Assembly: GCA_036897625.1 (NCBI GenBank)
Contig: JAYMTA010001357.1
Coordinates: forward strand, 1-20,421
Direction of reading: 5' to 3'
Source of the DNA: Pelargonium cotyledonis
Taxonomy: Eukaryota > Streptophyta > Magnoliopsida > Geraniales > Geraniaceae
Length of the DNA stretch: 20,421 nt
Position 1 is the stretch's first letter, and each line of letters opens with the position of its first letter. This document shows positions 13,001 through 19,606 of the stretch, in pieces. The notes below the pieces were generated by a model that saw only the letters and a program-made list of their open reading frames with translations, was not told the origin of the DNA and did no database searches. A program made the position numbers and the translations under genes.

Positions 13001-13307
13001 ACAAAAAAACAAAAACAAAAAAAAGACACCATCACAATATTTTGACCAACACTCCTCCAAGTTCCAAGTAGATTCCTCAGTAACAACGAGATCCAGATCT
13101 CCAGATAACCAACCAGCGGAGGAGTTCTGACACTTGAATTCATAAACAACCACAGAGCATGAAATGGACAGAGTGAACAGTGAGTACCTGAGGCTTCCCG
13201 GCGACAACAGTGACACAATCCTTGCATCCCTGCGCTTTCTCATCACCGATGAGCGGCCGGATATGCACCGCGACCTTGACACAACAACCCTCGGCGCCAG
13301 CTTCCAT
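1035..13307 (-). CDS. FRA1: Kinesin-4 motor protein, FRA1/KIN4A orthologue (25 exons, 1,035 aa)
   Basis: Coding exons, 5' to 3' on minus: 13307-13188, 12441-12295, 12205-12056, 11471-11206, 10303-10116, 10025-9901, 9578-9542, 7747-7656, 7535-7425, 7218-7105, 7007-6920, 6799-6690, 5941-5843, 5761-5648, 5543-5427, 5351-5271, 4914-4843, 4754-4661, 4349-4318, 4244-4147, 4058-3960, 3850-3629, 2478-2316, 1483-1328, 1247-1035. All introns are GT-AG. The joined frame is 3,108 nt with no internal stop. The motor domain spans about residues 10-370: P-loop GQTGSGKT 88-95, switch I SSRSH 227-231, switch II DLAGSE 271-276, and [11 protein letters not shown] 322-332. A coiled-coil stalk follows (about 376-905, with breaks). 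The C-terminus (987-1013) has seven Trp in a basic setting ([24 protein letters not shown]), a hallmark of plant FRA1. Length and sequence match Arabidopsis FRA1 as I recall it. FRA1-type kinesins are plus-end motors on cortical microtubules that affect cellulose microfibril order and fibre wall strength. The start ATG was chosen because MEAG...[10 protein letters not shown] aligns with the family N-terminus. The gene looks intact. Confidence 0.97.
1484..2315 (-). other. Kinesin intron 23
   Basis: An 832-bp phase-0 intron. It holds an A-rich tract (about 1538-1562 on plus), the palindrome TGGCGCGCCA near 1993-2002, and an imperfect hairpin (ATAGTG...CACTAT) just after it. No transposon is recognised. 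Confidence 0.75.
2479..3628 (-). other. Kinesin intron 22
   Basis: A 1,150-bp phase-2 intron splitting an arginine codon between the stalk exon ending NSFADA and the exon starting CQLWEKE. It contains a Stowaway MITE at 2578-2793. The remainder (2796-3628) is AT-rich with no recognised ORF or repeat. Confidence 0.8.
2578..2793. mobile_element. Stowaway-type MITE (Tc1/mariner) in kinesin intron 22
   Basis: The left end TTCCCTCTATCCCAATATAC and the inverted right end CTCACTCTGTCCCAAAATTA match the Stowaway terminal repeat CTCCCTCYRTCCC. The match continues inward through a shared TTGTCCA block on both arms. TA dinucleotides flank both ends (2576-2577 and 2794-2795), which is the family's target duplication. 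The length of 216 bp is typical. There is no coding capacity. The ends have drifted, so the insertion is not recent. Confidence 0.88.
4350..4660 (-). other. Kinesin intron 18
   Basis: A 311-bp phase-1 intron upstream of the 32-nt micro-exon 19 ([10 protein letters not shown]). I see nothing of note in it. Confidence 0.75.
4915..5270 (-). other. Kinesin intron 16
   Basis: A 356-bp phase-0 intron. It holds an A/G-rich purine tract at about 5168-5195 on plus and no recognised element. Confidence 0.75.
5934..6488. repeat. Two-copy tandem duplication of about 278 bp spanning an intron/exon border
   Basis: Copy 1 (5934-6212) and copy 2 (6213-6488) are directly adjacent and collinear, about 85% identical by eye. 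They share, for example, ACAGACCAAAAATGTAA, ATATCGATTCTTTTT, GATTTAGAAAGCGAAGCT and TATTATCAGTGACGGATA. Copy 1 begins eight bases inside exon 13, so copy 2 carries a second version of the splice acceptor. The divergence suggests an old duplication. Confidence 0.9.
5942..6689 (-). other. Kinesin intron 12, with internal tandem duplication
   Basis: A 748-bp phase-0 intron between exon 12 (ending LEQKE) and exon 13 (starting SEMKLF). About three quarters of it is a two-copy tandem duplication that includes the exon 13 acceptor. The remaining part (6489-6689) is AT-rich and unremarkable. Confidence 0.85.
7748..9541 (-). other. Kinesin intron 7, the largest intron
   Basis: A 1,794-bp phase-1 intron between the 37-nt exon 7 and exon 8 (CISPAD...LKYANRAR). 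Most of its length is the antisense RTE LINE remnant. The final 200 bp next to exon 7 show no recognised element. Splice signals on both sides are canonical. Confidence 0.85.
7885..9325 (+). mobile_element. Decayed RTE-type LINE, antisense in kinesin intron 7
   Basis: Plus-strand pieces match the reverse transcriptase of plant RTE-clade LINEs in the right order. [20 protein letters not shown] (from 7890) matches the region before the first catalytic block. [17 protein letters not shown] (about 8010-8060) matches the GVP-YI--IKDMY block. [20 protein letters not shown] (8101-8160) matches IPWCMLFADDIVLV, with the catalytic ADD read as IDD at 8134-8142. [13 protein letters not shown] and LEYVECNFT match the block after it. 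Positions 8350-8800 resemble the degraded C-terminal part. A stretch at 9294-9318 resembles the family's usual 3' end (RIHVADP region). Frame changes and stops (for example TGA after 7964) show it is dead. The 8.88-9.24 kb stretch is unassigned and the ends are approximate. Confidence 0.8.
9579..9900 (-). other. Kinesin intron 6
   Basis: A 322-bp intron between the exon ending in [11 protein letters not shown] and the 37-nt exon 7. It contains the alternating purine-pyrimidine tract at 9677-9706. Nothing else is recognised. Confidence 0.8.
9677..9706. repeat. Alternating purine-pyrimidine tract with (GC)n core
   Basis: Thirty consecutive bases alternate strictly between purine and pyrimidine. 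They run from a TG/TA-rich shoulder into seven GC steps at 9687-9700 and out through ATGTAT. Such tracts are the classic candidates for left-handed Z-DNA. The tract lies inside the transcribed kinesin gene. Confidence 0.8.
10304..11205 (-). other. Kinesin intron 4
   Basis: A 902-bp intron that splits the second serine codon of the switch I motif (NNQSSRSH). It is AT-rich. The only marked structure is a poly(A) run leading into (AAG)n at about 10514-10541 on plus. No ORF or transposon end is recognised. Confidence 0.8.
10514..10541. repeat. Poly(A)/(AAG)n simple repeat in intron 4
   Basis: About 14 A followed by four to five AAG units. The A-run followed by a decayed repeat could be the tail of an old retroinsertion, but I see no body or target duplication to support that. 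Confidence 0.75.
11472..12055 (-). other. Kinesin intron 3
   Basis: A 584-bp phase-0 intron between the P-loop exon and the exon with the plant kinesin-4 insertion. It is AT-rich, and I recognise no ORF, repeat family or RNA gene. Confidence 0.8.
12442..13187 (-). other. Kinesin intron 1
   Basis: This 746-bp phase-0 intron separates the exon with the first motor beta-strand from the P-loop region. It is AT-rich, with an A-rich (AAAAAC-like) tract near 12993-13023 on plus. I recognise no transposon or ORF in it. Long first introns in plants sometimes enhance expression, but nothing visible here proves that. Confidence 0.8.
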
Positions 13308-13355
13308 CGGCAGCCACCACTCACACTCAGTCGAAGAAACTAAAATTAGATTTGT

Positions 13356-13372
13356 AGAGAGAGAGAGAGAGA
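13356..13372. repeat. GA/CT microsatellite
   Basis: An uninterrupted AG dinucleotide run that reads as CT on the kinesin sense strand, about 50 nt upstream of the start codon and therefore probably in the 5' UTR. Confidence 0.9.
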
Positions 13373-13390
13373 AGTAACAAAAAAAAGAAA

Positions 13391-13405
13391 GCGAGCGAGC
13401 GAGCG
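13391..13405. repeat. GCGA tetranucleotide repeat
   Basis: Nearly four copies of GCGA in the probable kinesin 5' UTR. It is short and probably polymorphic. Confidence 0.8.
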
Positions 13406-13418
13406 CCGAGTAGAGAGA

Positions 13419-13445
13419 TCAGATAACTGAGAAAACCGTTCGCAT
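13419..13445 (-). CDS. Possible upstream ORF (8 codons plus stop) in the kinesin leader
   Basis: On the minus strand an ATG at 13445 opens MRTVFSVI and stops at TGA (13421-13419), 111 nt before the main ATG. By my reading it is the only upstream ATG between the main start and the distal CT tract. It matters only if transcription starts upstream of 13445, which is likely but unproven. It would then be a short minimal uORF that could lower translation of the kinesin. No conservation data are available. Confidence 0.3.
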   Translation of the reverse strand: MRTVFSVI

Positions 13446-13536
13446 TGTCTAGAGAAATGGCGGAATCAGAATCTAGGCAAGGAAAGCGATACAATAGCAG
13501 CTAGAGAGAGAAACTGAGGTATGATGAGAACTGTAG

Positions 13537-13538
<2 letters not shown>

Positions 13539-13568
<30 letters not shown>
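13539..13568. repeat. (AG)15 microsatellite
   Basis: A perfect 30-bp AG run that reads as CT on the kinesin sense strand, about 230 nt upstream of the ATG. It is likely length-variable. CT runs here may form part of the promoter or leader. Confidence 0.9.
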
Positions 13569-13570
<2 letters not shown>

Positions 13571-13676
13571 GACAATGGAAGGAGAAAGAGAAAATGCCAA
13601 CAGTACTAGTACTGCTGTCTTCTTCTATCAAGGGAAAATAATAAATAAGGAATTTGAAGTGTTGGCCTGAGAAAGA

Positions 13677-13748
13677 AGGATTGTGATAGAGAGGGGTAGT
13701 TGTGGAATTATGAGGATTGTGATAGAGAGGGGTAGTTGTGGAATTATG
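13677..13748. repeat. Perfect 36-bp tandem duplication upstream of the kinesin
   Basis: Two identical, directly adjacent 36-bp units (13677-13712 and 13713-13748), each starting AGGATTGTGATAGAGAGGGG. They lie about 370-440 bp upstream of the kinesin ATG. Complete identity indicates a recent event. The unit matches no regulatory motif I know. Confidence 0.95.
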
Positions 13749-14030
13749 GAAGAAAGTGCAAGACAAGGACAAGAAGCAGAGAGCACTATCATTTTCCTTA
13801 GGCTGCACTTCACCAGCCCAGACGGTTGGAGGTTGCAAAATCTTTTAAGACACTCTTTCCCATTTTGCCCTTCCGGCAACGGCTCTCACCTTCCTCTTTC
13901 AATGCCCTTAAATTTACCTTGTTACCCCCCACTTGGCCTTGGAAAAGAGAGAACTAGGCACGTGATGGGGAAGGGTTACCGAGTTTTCGGCACATGTCAC
14001 TATAATGAAGACTAGACTCACTAGAGAGGA
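13749..14030. promoter_or_regulatory. Distal upstream region of the kinesin, with a G-box
   Basis: No gene is seen. A perfect palindromic G-box CACGTG sits at 13959-13964, and CAACGG (core of mitosis-specific activator elements) occurs near 13875-13881. Both are short motifs that occur by chance, so function is conjecture. Confidence 0.3.
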
Positions 14031-14052
14031 TGGTATTGGTATTGGTATTGGT
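14031..14052. repeat. (TGGTAT)n microsatellite
   Basis: Three full hexamer units plus a partial unit. It is a simple repeat in intergenic DNA. Confidence 0.85.
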
Positions 14053-14133
14053 AGTAGAATGTTGCATACTTGCATGTGATACAATAGACAAATTACCTAC
14101 TTTTTTTAAAAAAAAATCTAAAATGTCGTACAA

Positions 14134-14576
14134 TTGCATGGAGGGAGAATGTGGATTGAAAAGTGGTGGTTTGGATAGAGTTATCGAATCAACGTTTGAG
14201 TTTATTGTCGAATCAGATGATAGATTTGATGCGTGGTTAATTGGTATATAGAATGTTCCACGTGCTCACCTTAAACTTCAAATGCAATTATCGTCAGTTG
14301 TTCGTGTTCTTCAAACTGAGTGGGAGGATTCAAGTGCCTTCAACCTGATTATTCAGGTTGATGGGAATGATTTCAGTGTCTTCGGTTTGTTTAATCATGA
14401 TTTTTTGTCATTGTGACTCAATTTGATAATGACACTTTTTGTTTACGGATGGGCTGGGAAGCGAGTGACCCATAAGCTAGTTAGGTCTTTGGCATTTTTG
14501 TCAGACTTGTCTGAGTGTATTGATCTTCAAGCCCCCAGTTTTATTTCGTTTTTGTTATTGTCTAATTTAAAGTAAT
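14134..14576 (+). pseudogene. Decayed RNase H-like fragment, probably from a retroelement
   Basis: A plus-strand stretch near 14440-14576 reads GWAGKRVTHKLVRSLAF followed by LSECIDLQAPSFI. This resembles the end of plant RNase H-like domains (RVT_3 type), where a GN-VAH-LAR motif is followed by a proline-containing PSFI/PPFI tail. The preceding 300 bp also give patchy similarity (an FEFIVESDD-like stretch). The frame is broken in more than one place, so it is a fossil. Such domains occur both in LINEs and in host gene families, and I cannot tell which this was. Confidence 0.4.
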
Positions 14577-14738
14577 ATCATTAGTTTTCTTTCGACCTAA
14601 ACCATGATGTTCCTGAGCGGGCCCGCAATATCGCAGTTGGCACCTTTAAGCCATTTAATTTAATTATCACAGTTAAAGTTCATTCCTCTCTCCAGAAGTG
14701 TTTTTTTTTTTTTGGAGCAGGGATCAAATGCGAGCGCT
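14577..14738. other. Short unassigned spacer with a poly(T) run
   Basis: A 14-T run at 14700-14713 is followed by a 25-bp stretch that vaguely resembles a tRNA B-box on the minus strand (CATTTGATCCC). It could be the tail of another small retroinsertion, but there is no body to show it. Confidence 0.3.
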
Positions 14739-15590
14739 CATTTTTGAGTTAAATTTTTTTTTTTTTTTTTGAAAATGGATCCCCTTTTATATTAAAAACC
14801 GAAATTAATACGACCAAGCATACTGACTCCAGTAATTCGAAACAGGTAAATACCATAGAAACCCCTTTTGGGGTCTATCATCCCTGATCCAATGACGCAT
14901 GAGGCGAATCTAACCTCATTCAAATCCATCACCCTCAGAACCACACAACTTTCGCACCACATGAAACGAAAACATAACAAAACCAACCTAAACAAAGTTT
15001 GAAACGAAACAACCAAATAAAAACCAACTACAGTCCAATGAAACAAAAAGGAAATACTAACAAAAAATCAGAAATCCTGCAATTGCAAACCCTGGTCAAG
15101 CTTACTAGGTCCTAACACGAGACCTAGCATGGCAAAGGCAGAATTGTATCCACGAACTCCAGCCGTTGAGAGGACCCCGACACCCCACGGTGGCCGCCAA
15201 CCGCCACCGCCTCGAATACCTTCCATCTACTCGTTCGAGCTAGCATTCTCAGTCTGGCTCGCTTGTTCAATCTGGGCCCACAAAAGCATCCTCAAACGTT
15301 TTCCCAAGCCTTGCGCCATCTCCGATTGATCCTCTTCCCTTCCGACCAGAAACTGAAAACACACTCCTTCACTTTCGCACCAGTCCCTTCGAGATCTGCT
15401 CTCCGTTCTCGGCTGCACTAGACTCACGGCCTCCGTTTCCTTCGCCTGCTTTTGTTCCGCCACACTCCAGTACCCAACGCCGCCACCCAAAGGGAAACAA
15501 AAAACTAAACTTTGAGAAACTCAAACCCTAGAATGCTAAGAAGCATACAGGCCACGTTTGTGTAGAGAGATAGTCAATTTTCGAGTTAAA
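14739..15590 (-). mobile_element. Poly(A)-tailed retroinsertion (LINE-mobilised, family unknown) with target duplication
   Basis: Read on the minus strand, the body runs from about 15574 to 14754 and ends in 17 A (14770-14754). Flanking it are near-identical copies of a 15-16 bp target: CATTTTTGAGTTAAA (14739-14753) and CAATTTTCGAGTTAAA (15575-15590), differing by one indel and one substitution. The 5' half is GC-rich with a short ORF (15490-15227, 87 codons; no family recognised). The 3' half is T-rich and untranslated-looking. This anatomy fits a non-autonomous LINE or a processed retrocopy. No reverse transcriptase is present. Confidence 0.7.
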
Positions 15591-16340
15591 AAAATATAAT
15601 CCTCTTGATTTAAAAATAGTCATTTAAGATGCAGTTATCTACTTACTAGAAAATGAAATTATTAAATTACTTATTTTGTTAGTAGTGCACGTTGATATAC
15701 AAAATTCGTAAAACAAAATATTTGTAAAATTGTCACTTTGCAAGAAAAATTTACATTGCTAGTCTATCAATAGCTCAACTCGTGCGAACATTCATCCAAG
15801 TGAGCCGTCCGCACATATGCCAACTGCACGAGACCTATACACGAAGGCTCATCCGTACCAAGCATACGCAAGAGCATCTCTGCGCAATGATCATAAACGC
15901 GCATATGTGAAGACTTTTATATGCAAGCTTTCTTTTGTGCAAGCTACCTCCACGCGCAAGGGGCACGGGCACAAATCTACACTCATCCTATCAGCGCATA
16001 CGATTCATGCAAATGGAGAGAACATTCAAAGTGTACAAACATCACCTCATACCTCAAGAGTAATTACTCAACACTCTTCTTCGCCTGTTGAACATGGACG
16101 GTTCACGGAGAATGAAGAGGATAATCCCGTGAAAGAGGATCATGCCTAAAGCTCAACAGCTAGAACAAGAAAAACACTACCTACCCCAAGGCCAGAGATC
16201 CAACTCACTCTACTCGCAGAGCTCGAAATGCTCTCGAAAGATATGATGGAAGCAAACTGCAGAAAAGAGAAACAAACTTGTTGGCGAGACCCACATGCAC
16301 TAAGACGCCGCCGCACTAATTCCTTGTATTTGATCAAATC
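15591..16340. other. Unassigned intergenic stretch with a 110-codon open frame
   Basis: The stretch to 15780 is AT-rich. From 15817 to 16149 there is an open plus-strand frame starting MPTARDLYTKAHPYQAYARA, and its composition (CG-containing, ACGC-rich) differs from the flanks. Low-complexity, basic and His/Ser-rich sequence follows. I recognise no domain. The stretch to 16340 could be a fragment of an LTR-type element, but I see no terminal repeats, primer site or protease/polymerase motif, so that stays a guess. Confidence 0.35.
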
Positions 16341-16539
16341 AAAATAGTAGGATCATATGGATAACTAAGTTTGACAAAAGTTCATACAAAGACGTGAACA
16401 ATTATTTTGAGACTGTGAAAGCAAAACGTCATTTTAATTAAATGAAAGGAAATTAAATATTCTACTACAATCCAACCTCTCAAACATGGAACTATATTCT
16501 TTCTTATTGGTTTACAAGGGAAGAGATGTAGGATCTTGG

Positions 16540-17100
16540 AAAGTAAGGATGAGGAGGTGATAGAGAGATATTAAAAGAATAGAGACCCACAAATTAGACA
16601 GAGACAGCTGGAGGCTGGACTTGGAGGGTGCAGCCTGTGATCCATCCCCATATAATAATCTATCCAATGTACATGGATCCCACATCTCTTCCCCAACCCA
16701 ACAACAATGTCACTCTCAATCTCTCAATCTCTCAATCCACATATATGTATACAAATGGTCCCTAGCTACTCTTCTTCTACTCTATTTTAATAATGTTTCA
16801 TTATACTGCAATTTCCACACCACTTCTTGAATTCTTCTATTTCCTTTCACTATCATCGATCCTATAAAAATACATATCCCTCTCTTTACTACATGCACTG
16901 CATTACCAGCTCGCAACCTCTCCCCACATATATATCCCAACGTACACATTTCATGGTCTCTCTTATATATATTACTATGCCAATCATTATATCTTGGCGT
17001 AGTTGGTCACTTCACTTAGCTTCTGATTCGTCCACAACCTTTCTCTGCATTAATTTAGCCTCTACATTTAGATCGTGCATATGAATACATCCACTTCAAT
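16540..17100 (+). promoter_or_regulatory. Promoter-like segment with TATA box and CT-rich leader
   Basis: TATAAAA at 16863-16869 is preceded by several hundred bases of CT-rich DNA and followed by CATATCCCTCTCTTTACTAC, the layout of a plant core promoter with a start about 30 bp downstream. No convincing coding sequence follows on the plus strand. Any product would be a noncoding RNA or the first exon of something with a distant body. I checked by eye for well-known conserved plant miRNAs and found none. Confidence 0.3.
16713..16736. repeat. Three perfect copies of an 8-bp unit (CTCTCAAT)
   Basis: Three adjacent identical octamers within the CT-rich promoter-like segment. It is a simple tandem repeat. 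Confidence 0.9.
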
Positions 17101-17516
17101 CCTCCTCTTCAAGTGTATTAATTTGTGTACTTGGAGATCGAAAAGACGTTCGTATTTTCCAAATTAAATACGTACCATAATTATTGTACAGTCTGCATGC
17201 ATGTAGTGTTATGTAACATATAGTCATGTTTATGCAAAAATTAGGGAGATACTATATATAATGGTTGTTGGTGCGTCACTGGAACTGTTAACTCAACGGA
17301 TAAAAAAGAGAGTCCGGCAGTAGTTAGGCAAGTGCTATCATCTTCAGCACCTCATCATCATCATCAATGTTTGTGTGTGTCTGTTGAATGAATTTGACAC
17401 TCACTATGTGTTTCTAGAGTTTTATTTATTTTTTTTCTGTTGGTCTATGGCTAAAGTCTGCCTATATAATTTTGATAATCGAAAAAGGAATATATGAGCC
17501 GGGTTCATTTTAGGCT
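17101..17516. other. AT-rich intergenic DNA
   Basis: No ORF or known repeat is seen. A short (CAT)n run lies near 17350-17366. Confidence 0.5.
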
Positions 17517-18009
17517 AAATCATATAGGGTTGGGAACAGTCGGGTTTATTGATCTCTGTCGCCGCCTCGTTCGGGCGTTCGGGGATCTTATATCCGCCCT
17601 GTTCGGGGATTGGGATTCCTTGTGACCCATAACCTGTCCCGTTTTATCAAATTTTATATTATTTAACGTGTAAAAATTCTAAAACAAATTGTAATTTTTT
17701 GTTCTTGAGAAATATTAAATAAAGTATTAGTCACACTAAGCGTTAAAATATTATTTATTTATACATATATTTAAATTGAATTGACCAAAAGCTAATATAA
17801 TTTATATCTAAGTACTACAATATATTTTTACATTATTTATTGAATATATCGGTTTCGGGGCGGGGTATAGTTACCCCGTTCGGGGAATTTTTTCTTTTCC
17901 CGTCCCCGCCCCATACCCTGGAAAAAAAAGTCTCCACCCTATGCCCTGTTCGGGTCGGGGCATCAGGTCCCCATCGATTTTAGGTTAAACTGTCATCCCT
18001 AAAATCATA
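17517..18009. mobile_element. Non-autonomous hAT element (MITE) with perfect 8-bp target duplication
   Basis: The body is 17525-18001 (477 bp). The left end TAGGGTTGGGA and the inverted right end TAGGGATGACA are imperfect terminal repeats of the Ac/hAT type (TAGGGATGAAA). Identical 8-bp duplications AAATCATA flank it (17517-17524 and 18002-18009), the length hAT transposases produce. Subterminal zones are G/C-rich with repeated TTCGGGG and CCCCG motifs in both orientations around an AT-rich core. There is no transposase ORF. The intact target duplication suggests a fairly young insertion. Confidence 0.9.
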
Positions 18010-18062
18010 CTAATATGGAGATATATTTTATTAAAATTTCATTCATACATGTCTTAATAAAT

Positions 18063-19096
18063 TTGTGGGAGTAATTACATGATACTCTAAAGTTTTAAAA
18101 AAGGTGACAAGAAGGGAATGATTGACATTTTTGTAAAATTCCATCAAAGTTATCTGATAGAACGAGTGAAAAATACTTTAAGAGTGTAAAAGTTAAAGGG
18201 TGTTAAAAGCTCAAACCCTAAGCTGCTCGGGATTTATGTGGTTCTCTCCCGCGTGTGGTGTGTCTGTTGGTTTTGACGGCTAGGGTTTCCAGTTTTTACG
18301 GCAATAGAAGGCGGAGGGGTGATCGGAGCAGGGGCGGAAGAGTGTAGGCGCGACGGATTCGGTGACGGCGCAGCAGCTGGGTAGTTGTGGTGGTGAGAAG
18401 CAGATGGGCACGAGGGATCAATGGCAGAGAGAGTCGGAGGTTCGGGTGCGGTAAGCTTGATTCGATTCAGAACAAAGCAACCGAGGCGATGGAGGCTCGC
18501 TTGAGGAAGGTTATAGAGATGCTAACTCTAGAGGAGGAGGAAAATGGAGGATTGGAGATGTCGGCTATGGAGGAAGGAGGACAAACCGGGGGAGGCAGGT
18601 GGGAGGAAAGCGAGGTGGATGCTGAGGATGATCAGGCAAGCCAGAAAGAACAGTCTCGCTTAAGCGACTGAGGATCCAGAGATCGAGATGCAGCGGAGGT
18701 GGTTAGACACTGTACGAAGAGGAGTGTTCTCTCATCTGGAGGGAACAAGACGGGTCGGGTTTTGAGGAGAAGGGAGTAGTGGGTAGCAATGAGAAGTCTG
18801 CACACGCCTTGCCGGGTCTCATAAGAGGACTCGGGATGCCTGGATAGGATATGCACATGCGAATTTTATCATTGTGTGTTTGTTTCATGTTTTTACTTAT
18901 GGCAATTTAGTTTTACTGAAAGGTGGGTAGTCTCATGTTTAGAGATAATCAGCGACTTTAGGACTATGTGTAGGGTAGGTCTTATGGTCCATGTTTGGTT
19001 CTGATTACGAATACCAATTTCAACATTGTTTGTATTTCGTATTTGATTATAATAAGAGTAACAAGTTAGTTCGTCAAAAAAAAATTGTGGGAGTAA
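18063..19096 (+). mobile_element. Poly(A)-tailed retroinsertion of about 1 kb with 12-bp target duplication (possible LINE derivative)
   Basis: The body is about 18075-19084 and ends in nine A (19076-19084). It is flanked by the identical 12-mer TTGTGGGAGTAA (18063-18074 and 19085-19096). The central part is GC-rich. An in-frame segment beginning MEARLRKVIEMLTLEEEE (from 18489, within the open frame 18387-18671) vaguely resembles the acidic start of plant L1 ORF1 proteins. No endonuclease or reverse transcriptase follows, and the T-rich 3' part goes straight to the tail. It fits an internally deleted LINE or a processed copy of an unknown gene. The first 140 bp are AT-rich, so the true 5' end is less certain than the 3' end. 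Confidence 0.68.
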
Positions 19097-19447
19097 AGCG
19101 ACCCACCGTGTTCATCCAAAATTTTAATAATGTGTTATTATGTTATTGGTGGCTTATTTTTCCCGTCTTTTGATGAACTAATTGAAAACACCACAATATT
19201 AGAGATAAAAAGATTATGAAACAAATATATATGCCTGATTAAATAAAATATGTTGTACATATGATGATATATATGAAGGTAAAATGGAAGTGAATCAAAA
19301 TTACATACATAGTATTGTCGGATAAAAACTAAATCCAAAAATACTTTATGCATCCTTCATACGCGAAAATCCAGTCAAAATTATATGATTTTGATATTTT
19401 TTTCCAACCATTTCTATAAAATCATATACCTTTTAGTGCTTGTTTGT
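19097..19447. other. AT-rich intergenic DNA
   Basis: No gene, repeat family or RNA is recognised. Confidence 0.5.
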
Positions 19448-19567
19448 TTCTCCTGAATGCTCCGTTAAGGAGGTGCCACGTCAGAATCCCGGTAAGTCAA
19501 TTTTGGGTCACGTAGGATATCGATTGTTTGGTAAAAACATAAAAGTGGCAACTTAACGAAGGAGAAC
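19448..19567. repeat. Degenerate inverted repeat, candidate small MITE
   Basis: The left arm (19448-19479, with TTCTCCT...CCGTTAAG...TGCCAC) and the inverted right arm (19545-19567, GTGGCAACTTAACGAAGGAGAA) share CGTTAAG, TGCCAC and TTCTCC blocks in the same order, about 65 bp apart. The left flank contains GTGCTTGTTTGTTT, a style of end seen in several plant MITE families. I could not find a matching outer end or a convincing target duplication, so the family is left open. Confidence 0.45.
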
Positions 19568-19606
19568 AGTGATTTCTCTAGTAGGAGCTCCAGTAGATGG
19601 GCAAAA

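Larger units (their letters stand above)
13308..13600 (-). promoter_or_regulatory. Kinesin 5' UTR / core promoter, CT-rich on the sense strand
   Basis: Immediately upstream of the kinesin ATG the minus strand is strongly CT-rich, with (CT)n tracts at 13356-13372 and 13539-13568 and a GCGA-type repeat at 13391-13405. CT-rich microsatellites and Y patches are common in plant 5' UTRs and TATA-less core promoters. I see no TATAAA on the minus strand here. The transcription start cannot be placed from sequence. An upstream ATG with an eight-residue ORF lies at 13445-13419. Confidence 0.55.

Noticed and set aside
12995-13324. 109-codon minus-strand frame over the kinesin start
   Set aside because: It is the shifted frame of exon 1. 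The adjacent frame encodes the conserved kinesin N-terminus.
13473-13879. Overlapping open frames upstream of the kinesin
   Set aside because: They are open only because of the CT microsatellite and the 36-bp duplication, giving repeated Ser-Leu and STTPLYHNP-like peptides. Not coding.
13428-13881. AACGG cores as mitosis-specific activator elements for the kinesin
   Set aside because: Neither copy (near 13436 and 13876) matches the full 11-bp consensus. Five-base cores are expected by chance.
14714-14738. tRNA-like B-box as evidence of a SINE
   Set aside because: Only a loose B-box-like match between two poly(T) runs. There is no A-box, body or target duplication.
16621-17084. Two short plus-strand frames in the promoter-like segment
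   Set aside because: Composition and codon use look like CT-rich noncoding DNA, and the second spans the TATA box.
16880-17360. Conserved miRNA precursor downstream of the TATA box
   Set aside because: No stretch matched the well-known conserved plant miRNA families that I could recall, and no long clean hairpin was evident by eye.
17340-17370. CAT/TCATC repeat as a regulatory or CRISPR-like array
   Set aside because: A plain trinucleotide microsatellite. No spaced repeats occur anywhere in the window and the genome is plant nuclear.
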